Origin: Amycolatopsis orientalis DSM 43388 | Lineage (GTDB): Bacteria > Actinomycetota > Actinomycetes > Mycobacteriales > Pseudonocardiaceae | Length of the DNA: 50,007 nucleotides | Assembly (NCBI RefSeq): GCF_000411975.1 | Contig: NZ_ASXG01000066.1 | Coordinates: 1-50,007, forward strand | Direction of reading: 5' to 3' | Shown: positions 42,496 through 50,007 of the stretch, in pieces | How positions within the stretch are numbered: the first letter of the stretch is position 1 | Layout of the letters: each line of letters begins with the position of its first letter | Position numbers and translations under genes: made by a program | The notes under the pieces: generated by a model | Databases searched by the model: none | Told to the model about the DNA's origin: nothing | What the model saw: only the letters and a program-made list of their open reading frames with translations

Positions 42496-44324
42496 GCACT
42501 GTCCTGTCCGCCCGGCCCGCCGCCCCGGACGCGCCGGATCTCGCGACGCCGCGCTGGATCCGTCCGTCGGTGTTCGGTCTGCTGGCGCTCACCGCGGTCT
42601 TGTACTTCTGGGATCTCACCGCTTCCGGATTCGGCAACTCCTTCTACGCCGCGGCCGTGCAATCGGGCACGCAGAGCTTGAAGGCGTGGCTCTTCGGTTC
42701 GCTGGACGCCGGGAATGTGATCACTGTCGACAAACCGCCTGCCGCGCTGTGGGTGGGGACGGCTTTCGCACGGGTCTTCGGGTTTTCCAGCTTCACCGTG
42801 CTCGCCCCGCAGGCGCTGATGGGCGTCGGCGCGGTCGGGTTGCTGTACCTGACGGTGCGGCGGGTTTCCGGCCCGCTGCCCGGACTGCTGGCCGGGGCGA
42901 TTCTCGCGCTGACGCCGGTCGCCGCGTTGATGTTCCGCTTCAACAACCCCGACGCGTTGCTGGTGCTCCTGCTGATCGCCGGTGCGTACTGCACGGTGCG
43001 CGCGGTCGAGAAGGCCAGCCCGCGATGGCTGGTTTTCGCTGGCGTGACAATCGGTTTCGGGTTCTTGACGAAGATGATGCAGGCGTTTCTCGTGCTGCCC
43101 GCCTTCGCGCTGGCGTACCTGATCGCCGCGCCGACCGGGTTGGGAAAACGGGTGCTGCACTTGGTGTGCGCCGGGGTCGCAGTGGTCGTGTCGGCGGGCT
43201 GGTTCGTGGCGCTGGTGGAGATCTGGCCTTCGGCTTCGCGGCCGTATATCGGCGGGTCGACCGGGAACAGTCTGCTGGAGCTGGCGCTCGGGTACAACGG
43301 GTTCGGGCGGATCTTCGGCGGGCAGGGCAACGGCTTCGGCGGTGGTGCCGGAGGCGGGATGGGCGGCGGGAACACCGCGTTCGGCGGCAGTTCCGGCCTC
43401 GGGCGGATGTTCGGCGCGAGCTTCGGCACCGAGGTCTCGTGGCTGCTGCCCGCCGCGCTGATCGGCCTGGTGGCCGGGCTGTGGTTCACCCGGCATGCCG
43501 CCCGCACCGACCGGACCCGGGCGTCGCTGGTGGTCTGGGGCGGATGGCTGCTCGTGACCGGGCTGGTGTTCAGCTTCATGAGCGGCACCGTGCACCCGTA
43601 CTACGCGGTGCAGCTCGCGCCCGCGATCGCCGCGCTGGTCGCGATTTCCGGGCATGCGCTGTGGCGGGGCCGGGCGCATGCCGCGCCGCGGACGGTGCTG
43701 GGCGGGATGATCGCGGCGACCGCCGTGTGGGACTTCATCCTGCTTGACCGGACGCCGGACTGGTTTCCCGCGTTGCGGTGGGCGATCGTCGTGCTGGGGT
43801 TGCTGGTGAGCACGCTGGTGGTGGTCGGGGTGCCGCGGGTGCGGACCGTCTTGATCGGCCTCGCGGCGGCGGTCGTCGTGACGCTCGGGATCGGCACCGC
43901 CGGGTACGCCGTGGAGACGGTTTCCTTGCCGCACAGCGGTTCTATCCCGACTTCGGGTCCGCGTGCCAGCGGGATGGGCGGGTTCGGCGGCGGGATGGAG
44001 GAGGCCAGCGGATCCGTCGGCCAGTTGCTGGGCGGCACGACGACGAAGTGGGCCGCGGCGACGACCGGATCGCAGTCGGCGGCGAGCCTGGAACTGGCGA
44101 GCGGCAAGTCGGTGATCGGCATCGGCGGCTGGGACGGCAGCGATCCGGCCCCGACGCTGGAGGAGTTCAAGCAGTACGTCGCGGCGGGAGAAGTGGCGTA
44201 CTACGTGGACGGCGGCCGGGGCGGCGGTCCCGGCGGCGGGTCGAACGACATCTCCGAGTGGGTGGCCGCGAATTTCCCCGCGATCACGGTCGGTGGCGAA
44301 ACTGTCTATCAGCTCACCCGGTGA
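42492..44324 (+). CDS. GT39-like polyprenyl-sugar glycosyltransferase 2
   Basis: 610 aa, closely related to the gene at 39315: SGFGNSFYAAAVQSGTQSLKAWLFGSLDAGNVITVDKPPAALW, FRFNNPDALLVLLLIAGAYCTVRAVEKASPRWLVFAG and HPYYAVQLAPAIAALVA. A glycine-rich insertion (GNGFGGGAGGGMGGGNTAF) near residue 280 is longer than in the paralog. The start is TTG at 42492, which overlaps the GT2 stop as TTGA and has GAGGAG upstream. No phased repeat precedes it, so it depends on the GT2 promoter. It probably uses the polyprenyl-phosphate sugar made by the GT2-GtrA protein. Confidence 0.92.
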   Translation: MSTVLSARPAAPDAPDLATPRWIRPSVFGLLALTAVLYFWDLTASGFGNSFYAAAVQSGTQSLKAWLFGSLDAGNVITVDKPPAALWVGTAFARVFGFSSFTVLAPQALMGVGAVGLLYLTVRRVSGPLPGLLAGAILALTPVAALMFRFNNPDALLVLLLIAGAYCTVRAVEKASPRWLVFAGVTIGFGFLTKMMQAFLVLPAFALAYLIAAPTGLGKRVLHLVCAGVAVVVSAGWFVALVEIWPSASRPYIGGSTGNSLLELALGYNGFGRIFGGQGNGFGGGAGGGMGGGNTAFGGSSGLGRMFGASFGTEVSWLLPAALIGLVAGLWFTRHAARTDRTRASLVVWGGWLLVTGLVFSFMSGTVHPYYAVQLAPAIAALVAISGHALWRGRAHAAPRTVLGGMIAATAVWDFILLDRTPDWFPALRWAIVVLGLLVSTLVVVGVPRVRTVLIGLAAAVVVTLGIGTAGYAVETVSLPHSGSIPTSGPRASGMGGFGGGMEEASGSVGQLLGGTTTKWAAATTGSQSAASLELASGKSVIGIGGWDGSDPAPTLEEFKQYVAAGEVAYYVDGGRGGGPGGGSNDISEWVAANFPAITVGGETVYQLTR

Positions 44325-44401
44325 GTCGGGAAATCCTCAGCCTCTTCCCAGGAACGAGGCGCATTCTGGAGTCGTCCGAGGCGAACGTCCGGGAGGTCAC
44401 G

Positions 44402-45103
44402 ATGGCCGGATATCAACGCTGGCACACCGCGAGCGAGCAGGGGCCGCGCGAGCGCAATGCCGACGCGGTGAGCGCCTACGCGGCCGCCGGGGCGCCCGGC
44501 ATCACCTTCGCGCTCGCCGACGGCGTCGGGGACGACCCCGGTGCCGGACGGGCCGCCCGGGTCGCCGCCGCGGCCGCCGCGCGCACTCCGGTCGAAGCCG
44601 GCCCGGTCAAGGCGATTCTGGCCGCGCAGCAAGCGGTTCAGCGGCTGGGCGGCACCGGAGACGCGGTTCTCGTGGTGGCGATGCCCTTCGCCGGCGGATA
44701 CCGGATCGCCTGGGTCGGCGACGCGCGTGCGTACTCGTGGGACGGGTCGATGATCCACAAACTCACGCAGGACCACACGTTGGCGGAGTATTTCCGCTCG
44801 CGGCATCAGCCGTACTCGCCGCGGATGGAGCATGTGGTGACCACCAGTGTCCGGACGGCGAAGCCGGAAGAGATCGGCACGGCGGAAGCGCCGAGCGGCG
44901 GTCTCCTGCTCACCAGCGACGGCGTGCACAAGGTCCTGCCGCCCGCCACGATCGACGAGATCCTCGCCGACCCCGCCCGCGGCGCGTCGGCGTTGGTCGC
45001 GACCGCCATCGCCCTGGGCGGCCGCGACAACGCGACGGCGCTGTTCGTGGAAGCCCCGGACGTGGCCGCGCTGGCCACGGAGAGGTTTCCGACGGCCGCC
45101 TGA
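44402..45103 (+). CDS. Compact PP2C-type protein phosphatase
   Basis: 233 aa. Core PPM motifs: RERNADAV (17-24), the metal ligands ADGVGDDP (39-46, Asp 40 and Gly 41), WVGDARAY (104-111), TSDGVHKVL (171-179, Asp 173) and GGRDNATAL (206-214, Asp 209 and Asn 210). The domain is shorter than the usual 240-280 residues, with no linked membrane domain or regulatory part. ATG at 44402 has GGGAGGT. It lies 77 bases after the second GT39 gene in the same direction, so it may share its transcript. Substrate unknown. Confidence 0.9.
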   Translation: MAGYQRWHTASEQGPRERNADAVSAYAAAGAPGITFALADGVGDDPGAGRAARVAAAAAARTPVEAGPVKAILAAQQAVQRLGGTGDAVLVVAMPFAGGYRIAWVGDARAYSWDGSMIHKLTQDHTLAEYFRSRHQPYSPRMEHVVTTSVRTAKPEEIGTAEAPSGGLLLTSDGVHKVLPPATIDEILADPARGASALVATAIALGGRDNATALFVEAPDVAALATERFPTAA

Positions 45104-45109
45104 GCGAGG

Positions 45110-45595
45110 TCAGGCGCGCTCGCGTTTCAGGTTCCGGTACTCGCGGTAGACGAGCACGATGATCACCGCGTCGAGCGCCGCGAAGAACGGCAGCGCGATG
45201 GAGTGGGTTTCGAAGGCACGGTAGATCTCGTACACGACGAACGCCGCGAGCACGACCATCGCGACCGGGTAGGCGCGTACCCACTTGCGCGCGAGCGCCC
45301 ACACGAGGCCGAGCTTGAGCAACCCGTGCGCCAGCAGGTACACGACGGCGAACGTCTTGGTGCCCCCTCCGGCGAAATGCTCGGCCGCGGTTTCCAGATG
45401 CCGCGCGAGCGTGCCGGAGGGGTCGCCAAGGAGGTCGCGGGTGATGACCGCGTTGACGAACCCGGTGACGGCTGTCGCGGGGATGAACGCCAGGATCAGC
45501 GCCCCGATCAGCTGAAGGCCCCCGTCGAGGCCTTTCAGGGTGATCGCGATCTTGAACAGCCGCTCGGTGGAACGGGTGGATGTCTCCTCGCTCAT
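45110..45595 (-). CDS. DUF2127 integral membrane protein
   Basis: 161 aa. Four membrane segments: about 25-50 (LQLIGALILAFIPATAVTGFVNAVI), 78-95 (KTFAVVYLLAHGLLKLGLVWALA), 105-122 (AYPVAMVVLAAFVVYEIYR) and 130-150. The starting KIAITLKGLDGGLQL and the later LAHGLLKL phrases are those of DUF2127. Family function unknown. ATG at 45595 begins MSEETSTRSTERLFK; the Shine-Dalgarno sequence is weak. Convergent with the PP2C gene, six bases apart. Confidence 0.9.
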   Translation of the reverse strand: MSEETSTRSTERLFKIAITLKGLDGGLQLIGALILAFIPATAVTGFVNAVITRDLLGDPSGTLARHLETAAEHFAGGGTKTFAVVYLLAHGLLKLGLVWALARKWVRAYPVAMVVLAAFVVYEIYRAFETHSIALPFFAALDAVIIVLVYREYRNLKRERA

Positions 45596-46287
45596 CGGTA
45601 CAGGAAACCGGAAAAACCCGGACGGTGCTGGGTTGATGGCCGGGTTTCGAACGGGTGATCCGGTTTGCGTGGGCCTGCGACTTGGTCTCGGACGGCGGTT
45701 TCGGCTCGCGCGGGCTGGGACTCGATCTCGAACACCTGCTTCGGCTCGCGCCGACTGCGACTCGACCTCGGACCGCCGCTCCAGCTCGTGCGGGCTGCGA
45801 CTCGATCTCGGACACCTGCTTCGGCTCGCACGGACTGCGGCTTCATCTAGGACGGCTGTTTCGGCTCGCACAGACGGCTGCTTGACCTCGAACGGCCGCA
45901 CCAGCTCGCGCGGACTGCGCTTGACCTCGAACCGCTGCTCCGGCCCGTACGAACTGCGGCTCGACCTCGAACAGCCACTCCAGCTCCCACGGGACTGCGA
46001 CTCGACCTCGAACTACTCCTCCGGCTCCCACGGATCGCGGCTTGGCCTCGGATGCGTTTTCGGTTCGCACACTCCGCGCCTCTGCCCTCGGCCCGGAACC
46101 CGGTAGTCGCGCCTCGCGGCTCCCAGCTGCAGACGAACCTGCCATGCTCGGACCTCGGCGCTATCCCTCTTTCACCGAGCAGCCTTCCCGCGCGCCCGCG
46201 GCACCTTCTTCCGGCCCACCGAGCCTGGTCCGCCGCCTGTTCTTCCGGCCCACCGAGCCCGGTCCACCGCCTGCCCAGCGTCCCCTT
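45596..46287. other. Non-coding region dominated by a tandem repeat
   Basis: This gap of 692 bases holds the 40-bp tandem array (45675-46075). The rest, 46076-46287, is GC-rich and contains repeated short words such as CCGGCCCACCGAGCC, but no clear gene or RNA. Confidence 0.6.
45675..46075. repeat. 40-bp tandem repeat array, ten units
   Basis: Ten diverged copies start at 45675, 45715, 45755, 45795, 45835, 45875, 45915, 45954, 45995 and 46036. The typical unit begins CTGCGACTCGACCTCGGAC and ends CGGCTCGCGCGGA. Unit 7 is 39 bases and unit 8 is 41. Because 40 is not a multiple of three, the array shifts frame with each unit and does not encode a repeat protein. There are no unique spacers, so it is not a CRISPR array. 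Confidence 0.92.
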
Positions 46288-46761
46288 TCACTCCCTGAGC
46301 ATGGCCGCACCGCCTTTGCTCTGGCATTCTGGGCACCGCGCGTACCGTTTCGTGTGATTGTGCGGGTCCTGCCCGAACACCGGGTAACACGCGGCTCCGC
46401 ACAAGCCGAGGTAGACCGGCCCGCAGCGAAGCGGACGGCGTCCGACTTGATGCGCGAGCCGCGCCGCGTTCTCCGGCGTGCCCGCCTGCGGCAGCCAGCC
46501 GTGCGCGGGCAGGCTTGCCAGGACGACCTCGTTCAGGTGATCGGCCCGCCGGATCAACGCCCGGCCGAGGTCGAGGAGACGCTCGCCGAGGTCACGCACC
46601 GCGTCGGGGCGCGGGCATCGTTCGTCGAGCGCGCGGGTGAGGAAGGTGAGGTCCAGCGCGAGCGTGGCTTGCAGGTCACGGATCCAGCTGACCAGTTCGG
46701 GACCGGTGAGCCCGACTGCCGAACCGCGCTGTTCCGGCAACCTGCTCCAGTGTCCGGTCAT
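46288..46761 (-). CDS. Protein of unknown function with a C-terminal Cys/His segment
   Basis: 157 aa. The N-terminal half is helical (GPELVSWIRDLQATLALDLTFLTRALDERC ... DAVRDLGERLLDLGRALIRRADHLNEVVLASLPAHG). The C-terminal 45 residues carry CGPVYLGLCGAACYPV and HNHTKRYARCPEC, enough Cys/His for a zinc site. I do not recognise a family. ATG at 46761 has GGGAG at good spacing. It follows the small Cys-rich gene at 46904 in the same direction, 142 bases apart, and both contain CGA-type Cys phrases plus a CPxC, so they may act together. Confidence 0.75.
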   Translation of the reverse strand: MTGHWSRLPEQRGSAVGLTGPELVSWIRDLQATLALDLTFLTRALDERCPRPDAVRDLGERLLDLGRALIRRADHLNEVVLASLPAHGWLPQAGTPENAARLAHQVGRRPLRCGPVYLGLCGAACYPVFGQDPHNHTKRYARCPECQSKGGAAMLRE

Positions 46762-46903
46762 GCGCTGCTCCCAGCGCCGCATGCCGCACCGCGCGCGCCC
46801 CGGAAACCGCCGCGCGCCACTCCCCAGCTCGATGCCAGTCCCGGCCCCAACGTCCCGCGCGCCCACGCCAACCCCGGCCCCGCCGCGGCCGACACCGTAC
46901 TGC

Positions 46904-47134
46904 TCACGCCAGGCACCGTTGTTCCCTCGTGCGAGCTTCTCCCTTCTGGCGGCGCCATTCGTCCGCACAGTCAGGACACGTCGGGTCGAACCAGTGCCCG
47001 CCGAGTTGCGGCACGTCCCGGCGAGCGACCGTGACTTCGGCTCCGCACAGTGCGATGAACGTTTCCTCGGGTCGCGGCGCGAACGGCCCGTCCAGCGCGT
47101 GCCGTTTTCCTTCTGCTTGCTGCCATCTGAACAC
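46904..47134 (-). CDS. Small Cys-rich zinc-finger-like protein
   Basis: 76 aa. FIALCGAEVTVARRDVPQLGGHWFDPTCPDCADEW gives CG and CPDC with a His between, a probable zinc knuckle. Proteins of this shape are frequent in Pseudonocardiales and have no assigned role, as far as I recall. GTG at 47134 has GGGGAGGAG at good spacing. The 24-bp palindrome at 47292-47315 lies 158 bases upstream. A basic segment (RRQKGEARTREQR) ends the protein. Confidence 0.8.
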   Translation of the reverse strand: MFRWQQAEGKRHALDGPFAPRPEETFIALCGAEVTVARRDVPQLGGHWFDPTCPDCADEWRRQKGEARTREQRCLA

Positions 47135-47717
47135 CGGACTCCTCCCCTTGTGGTGCTTGGAGTCCCATTTGGGATGTCGCCGCCGCGTAACGCAAGCCCC
47201 CGTTCCGGGTGATCATCGGGACCAGGTTTTCCCTTGTGCCACCAGTATTTTCCGCACTCGCCCGGGACCGAACGCGGGTTACCGAGGGGTCGGGTGTCAC
47301 CAGCTGGTGACACCCCGGAGGGCGGACGCCGCCGCGGTGGTTGCGGCACTCGTGCTGCTTCAGCGATGCGAGGCGCGGCAGCAAGCACGGGTGCCGCGAG
47401 GGGAAGAGCAGCGGCGGGCGTCCGGACGGGCATCACCTCGCTTTCAGGAGTGCGGTTGCCGCCATGACGGCTGTCGCCAAGCGCATACGCAACCCCCGCG
47501 CGCGGGTTGTCACCCGACAGTGGCGAGAAAAGCACGCACGCTGGGTTCGGCACGCCATGGCGGCGCTGTCGCGAGGGGGATTGAGCCGATGCGGCGCGGA
47601 CCTGGGCACGCCCCCGGTGCCGGGCAGGAGCACGACCATGCATGGTCAACCACCCGCCGGGCCATGCCCCGCAATACGATCAACCAGCGCGGCCCGCCCG
47701 AACAGCGACAGCCCCGA
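47135..47717. other. Intergenic region with palindromes
   Basis: No supported gene lies in these 583 bases. They hold the 24-bp palindrome (47292-47315) and a shorter perfect palindrome GACCATG-CATGGTC at 47634-47647. A TTGCGT-like -35 could serve the leftward gene, but I would not assign a promoter. Confidence 0.5.
47292..47315. promoter_or_regulatory. Perfect 24-bp palindrome, operator candidate
   Basis: The half-site GGGTGTCACCAG at 47292-47303 is exactly mirrored at 47304-47315, without any spacer. It lies 158 bases upstream of the small Cys-rich gene. This symmetry suits a dimeric regulator binding one turn on each side. The protein that binds is unknown. Confidence 0.6.
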
Positions 47718-48344
47718 TCACGCCACCGTGGTGCGGCTGATCAGCACGTCAAGGCCAGGTCCCGCGAGGTCGTCCGCCGCCGCGCGGCGGCCGGCCAGGG
47801 CGAGCAGCAAGGCCTCCGCCGGGCCGCGGACTTCGATGCCGGTGCCGGTCGTCCAGTCCAGGTCGGTCGCGACCGCGCGCAATCCGGTCAGCCGGCGCGA
47901 CACCCCGAGCGGCGGCGCGCGCAGCGAAAGTTCCAGCGCCCGGCGCAACCGCACCGCCGGGATCGTCCTCGGCAACCCCAGCGGGCGGCGGATGTCCTGC
48001 TGATGGATCAAGCCGTCGAGAAATCCGACCATCCCGCCGAATTTGCCCAGGCGCCGGCCGGGCTGCGGGTGCCGTCGCAGCACGCCGATCAGCTCCTCCG
48101 GCGCGCGCACCCGGTATTCGGCGAGGCCGATTTCGTTGGACCTTCTCAGCGACAGCCTCGCGCGGGCGAACCGCCGCGCCAGCTGGCGTCCGCTCAGTTC
48201 GTCGTAGCTCACGACATGGGCGACGACCGAGCGCACGTTCCAGCCGACACACAGCGTCGGGTGGTCCCATTGCTCTGGCGTGAGGGTCTCCAGGAAGTCC
48301 GCGAAGTCGGCGCGCTCTTCGCGAGCCAGCGTCCGTACGTCCAT
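47718..48344 (-). CDS. Maleylpyruvate isomerase family protein (mycothiol-dependent type)
   Basis: 208 aa, DinB-like/MDMPI N-terminal fold. The metal-binding His positions appear in VGWNVRSVVAHVVSYDELSG (about 48-67) and FLDGLIHQQDIRRPLGLP (about 120-140). These are the hallmarks of the actinobacterial TIGR03083 group. Many members use mycothiol as cofactor for isomerase or transferase reactions, but this protein's substrate is unknown. ATG at 48344 has GGGGAGGG; ORF extension upstream has no support. Confidence 0.88.
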   Translation of the reverse strand: MDVRTLAREERADFADFLETLTPEQWDHPTLCVGWNVRSVVAHVVSYDELSGRQLARRFARARLSLRRSNEIGLAEYRVRAPEELIGVLRRHPQPGRRLGKFGGMVGFLDGLIHQQDIRRPLGLPRTIPAVRLRRALELSLRAPPLGVSRRLTGLRAVATDLDWTTGTGIEVRGPAEALLLALAGRRAAADDLAGPGLDVLISRTTVA

Positions 48345-48738
48345 GCCCTCCCCTACCTGCGGCGGACACTCACCGTAGCAGCGCTCCACCGACGTTCGCC
48401 GGTTTGATCACAGCCGGGGACCCAAAGTGGAACTTCGCGTCTGTTCATCCGATCGGGTCGAATATGCGCCAGTGGATAACGTCCAGAATAGCCCGCCAGA
48501 TCGCGACTACCTGTTCCCAAAACACCAGGAAGTCCGGTTGCGGCGAGGAATAATCCACCCCGGGTTAGCGCGATCGACAGTGGGCATGCAAAGATAGCGT
48601 TGCCGCAGGCAGGAAGGGTTAAAAGGGTGGAATATTCCATTCCTCGGACGCCCGCTGCAGCCACCGGAACCAGCTTCCCTCGATGCGGCCGGGGAACTGT
48701 GTTCCGAAACTTTTCCGGCGGATGAGAAAGGATGCACA
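48345..48738. other. Intergenic region, comparatively AT-rich
   Basis: 394 bases between the leftward MDMPI-type gene and the rightward membrane protein. A perfect 12-bp palindrome TGGAATATTCCA lies at 48628-48639. The base composition is visibly less GC-rich than the genes around it. Nothing else is evident. Confidence 0.5.
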
Positions 48739-49167
48739 ATGACCGTTCCTGGCGCGGAAAATGCAGGCCAGGCATGCCGTCGGACAGAAAAGTCGGACCC
48801 CGGCGACGACAGACGGTATGCCGTCGCCTTGAGTCAACGCCCCAGCCGGGTGACCGTGACGTTCCACGAACCGGGCATGCCGCAGCCAGCACCGACGGCA
48901 CCCTCGCCGCGGCCGAGCACGCGTCCGGCCTACCCGTCATGGAAGACGGCGCGGACGTTGGTCGAATTAGCCGCCGGGCTGCCGGGCGGCAGGACCCAGT
49001 CGGGGCAACTGATCGCGCTCCTGGTGCTCCTGCTCGCCGGGGCGACCGCGATCGTCTTCGCCACCGCCGGAGTCCCGGCCGGCCTGGCCACCGCGGGCGG
49101 GGTGGCCCTGGTGCACGTCGCGGGCGCTGTGCTCCGCAAGCGGTACACAGCGCGCCGGGACGCCTGA
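48739..49167 (+). CDS. Hypothetical membrane protein
   Basis: 142 aa. The first 80 residues are polar and Pro/Ser-rich (QPAPTAPSPRPSTRPAYP). Two hydrophobic helices follow, about 91-110 (LIALLVLLLAGATAIVFATA) and 112-132 (PAGLATAGGVALVHVAGAVL), ending in basic RKRYTARRDA. No family is recognised. GAAAGGATG precedes ATG at 48739. Two hairpins follow the stop. The short length and low-complexity N-terminus make this call less certain than the others. Confidence 0.62.
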   Translation: MTVPGAENAGQACRRTEKSDPGDDRRYAVALSQRPSRVTVTFHEPGMPQPAPTAPSPRPSTRPAYPSWKTARTLVELAAGLPGGRTQSGQLIALLVLLLAGATAIVFATAGVPAGLATAGGVALVHVAGAVLRKRYTARRDA

Positions 49168-49182
49168 CCACCCTCGAAGCGG

Positions 49183-49256
49183 ACGCGGGCGGCGGCTCAG
49201 GGCCGCCCGCGTTCTGCCCTCCCGGTGCCCGGCTGGGCAGAGCCGGGCACCGGGAG
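49183..49256 (+). terminator. Double hairpin after the hypothetical membrane gene
   Basis: ACGCGGGCGGC (49183-49193) pairs with GCCGCCCGCGT (49202-49212). Then a 16-bp stem at 49219-49234 pairs perfectly with 49241-49256 around GGGCAG. Both follow the stop at 49167. Neither has a T tract. Confidence 0.7.
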
Positions 49257-50007
49257 ACGAGGGGTTGCCGACTCGGGGATTTGGCCGCTCCGACCGGCGA
49301 TGACGGGAAGACCGACGCCGGGGCTCGTCAGCGCGTGGAGAGGAAGGAGAGGAGGGGAGGGGAGCCGGGGTCGTTTCGCTCGGTCCGCGTTCCGCTCGAT
49401 CCGCCTGGCCCGCTCGCTTGCTCGCTCAGGCTCAACCGCCGCGCTGGGCGATCAGCCTGATTCGGCCGCCAGCCTGGCCTTATTCCACCCGCCCAGCCCG
49501 CCTTCGCCACAACCCGCTCGGCTCGGCCCGGTTCCGTGCCGCGCGGCGCACCTCCACCTGACCCGCCCCGACTCCGCCCACCTCGACCTGACGCGACCCC
49601 ACCGGCGCCCCGCCCTGCTCAACATAAAGCGGCTCGACTCGGCCCGGCATGGCACGTCCCCCGGCCCGGCAGCACACGACTCGGCTCGGAGACTCGGCGG
49701 CGCAGCTCGTTTCGCTTAACTCAGCCTCTGCCTCAGCTCGGCCCGGCACGATCCTTCGCTCGGCCCGACCGGTGACACCGCCTCGCACCATCCGGCCCCG
49801 CAGAAAACGACTCGGACTCGGGAGCGGCGCAGGTCGACTCGCCCGATTCGGCCTCCACCTCAGCTCGGCCCGCACAGCCCGGCCCGGCGCAACCCCCGCT
49901 CCGCGGGCCCGGCACAACCCCCGCTCCGCGGGCCCGACAGAACCCCGGCTCGGCTCGGCTCGGCTCGGCTCGGCTCGGCTCGGCTCGGCTCGGCTCGGCT
50001 CGGCTCG
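49257..50007. other. Low-complexity GC-rich region, no gene seen
   Basis: After the hairpins the sequence becomes compositionally simple: purine-rich near 49335-49365, then repeated words like CGGCTCGGCCCGG and CAACCCCCGCTCCGCGGGCCCG (twice in 49890-49940). Long open frames exist on both strands only because stop codons are rare. I do not annotate any. Confidence 0.6.
49946..50007. repeat. CGGCT microsatellite, truncated by the window edge
   Basis: The 5-base unit CGGCT is repeated without interruption for at least 62 bases (about 12 units) and continues to the last base given. The true length cannot be read. Confidence 0.95.

Noticed and set aside
45675..46075. CRISPR array
   Set aside because: Units are contiguous with no unique spacers, are diverged, and no cas genes are near.
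45540..46145. Open frames on both strands across the 40-bp array
   Set aside because: The 40-base period shifts the frame each unit, so the encoded residues do not repeat regularly, and no start context exists.
46929..48407. Long rightward open frame opposite the Cys-rich and MDMPI-type genes
   Set aside because: Antisense to supported genes with third-position composition of a shadow frame.
48628..48639. TGGAATATTCCA palindrome as an operator
   Set aside because: Only 12 bp and without a linked regulator; kept as a note in the intergenic entry.
49225..49917. Overlapping open frames on both strands near the right edge
   Set aside because: They are produced by rare stop codons in low-complexity DNA; no ribosome-binding site or family features.
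1..50007. tRNA, rRNA or tmRNA genes
   Set aside because: Looked for cloverleaf features and conserved ends on both strands; none could be supported by reading alone.

Overview
The window is chromosomal DNA from a very GC-rich actinobacterium. GTG starts are common, and many starts overlap the previous stop as ATGA, GTGA or TTGA. The family content (mycothiol-type maleylpyruvate isomerase fold, DUF3039, DUF3093, DUF3710, DUF4193, DUF7455-like) and the gene order around the principal sigma factor point to the Pseudonocardiales, most probably Amycolatopsis. That genus call is inference, with no marker gene to confirm it.

Layout. (1) 190-7180 is a conserved housekeeping block: DUF3710, dut, DUF3093, DUF4193, a Cei/LytR_C-type membrane protein, suhB, ppgK and sigA. 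Order and strands match Mycobacterium tuberculosis Rv2696c to Rv2703. (2) 7783-13628 is a complete oligopeptide ABC importer (BC permeases, a fused D-F ATPase, a lipoprotein receptor) closed by a strong terminator. (3) 13709-24845 is mixed: a membrane protein, an aminoglycoside phosphotransferase-like kinase, three tightly packed small membrane genes, a NarL-type two-component pair, an APC permease, an NmrA-like protein divergent from an HxlR regulator, a glutamine-synthetase-like gene overlapping a DUF6885-like gene, an EamA exporter and a small CxxC protein. (4) 25378-30024 is a xylFGH-like sugar importer with its ROK regulator and a perfect inverted-repeat operator candidate upstream of the receptor gene. 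(5) 30374-37332 holds a helicase, a YihY/BrkB protein, a secreted protein, DUF3039, an HD hydrolase and the pseudouridine catabolic pair psuG-psuK. (6) 37755-45103 is a cell-envelope glycosylation locus: a histidine kinase with no response regulator beside it, two paralogous GT39-like enzymes on either side of a GT2-GtrA polyprenyl-sugar synthase, and a compact PP2C phosphatase. (7) 45110-50007 has sparse genes and much non-coding repeat DNA: a 40-bp tandem array, palindromes and a CGGCT microsatellite running off the edge.

The two strongest unexplained signals are regulatory or structural. First, three copies of an 11-bp-phased triple repeat (NCACAGC-N4-NCACAGG-N4-NCACAWC), like the M. tuberculosis PhoP box, sit exactly 60 bp before the start codons of the orphan kinase, the first GT39 gene and the GT2 gene. 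They look like a local PhoP/OmpR-type regulon for wall glycosylation. Second, a 104-105-nt nested palindromic element occurs three times (2066, 25249, 37537). Two of its stem base pairs differ between copies with both sides changed together, so the paired structure appears to be selected. At two of these sites a perfect 26-bp hairpin lies just upstream.
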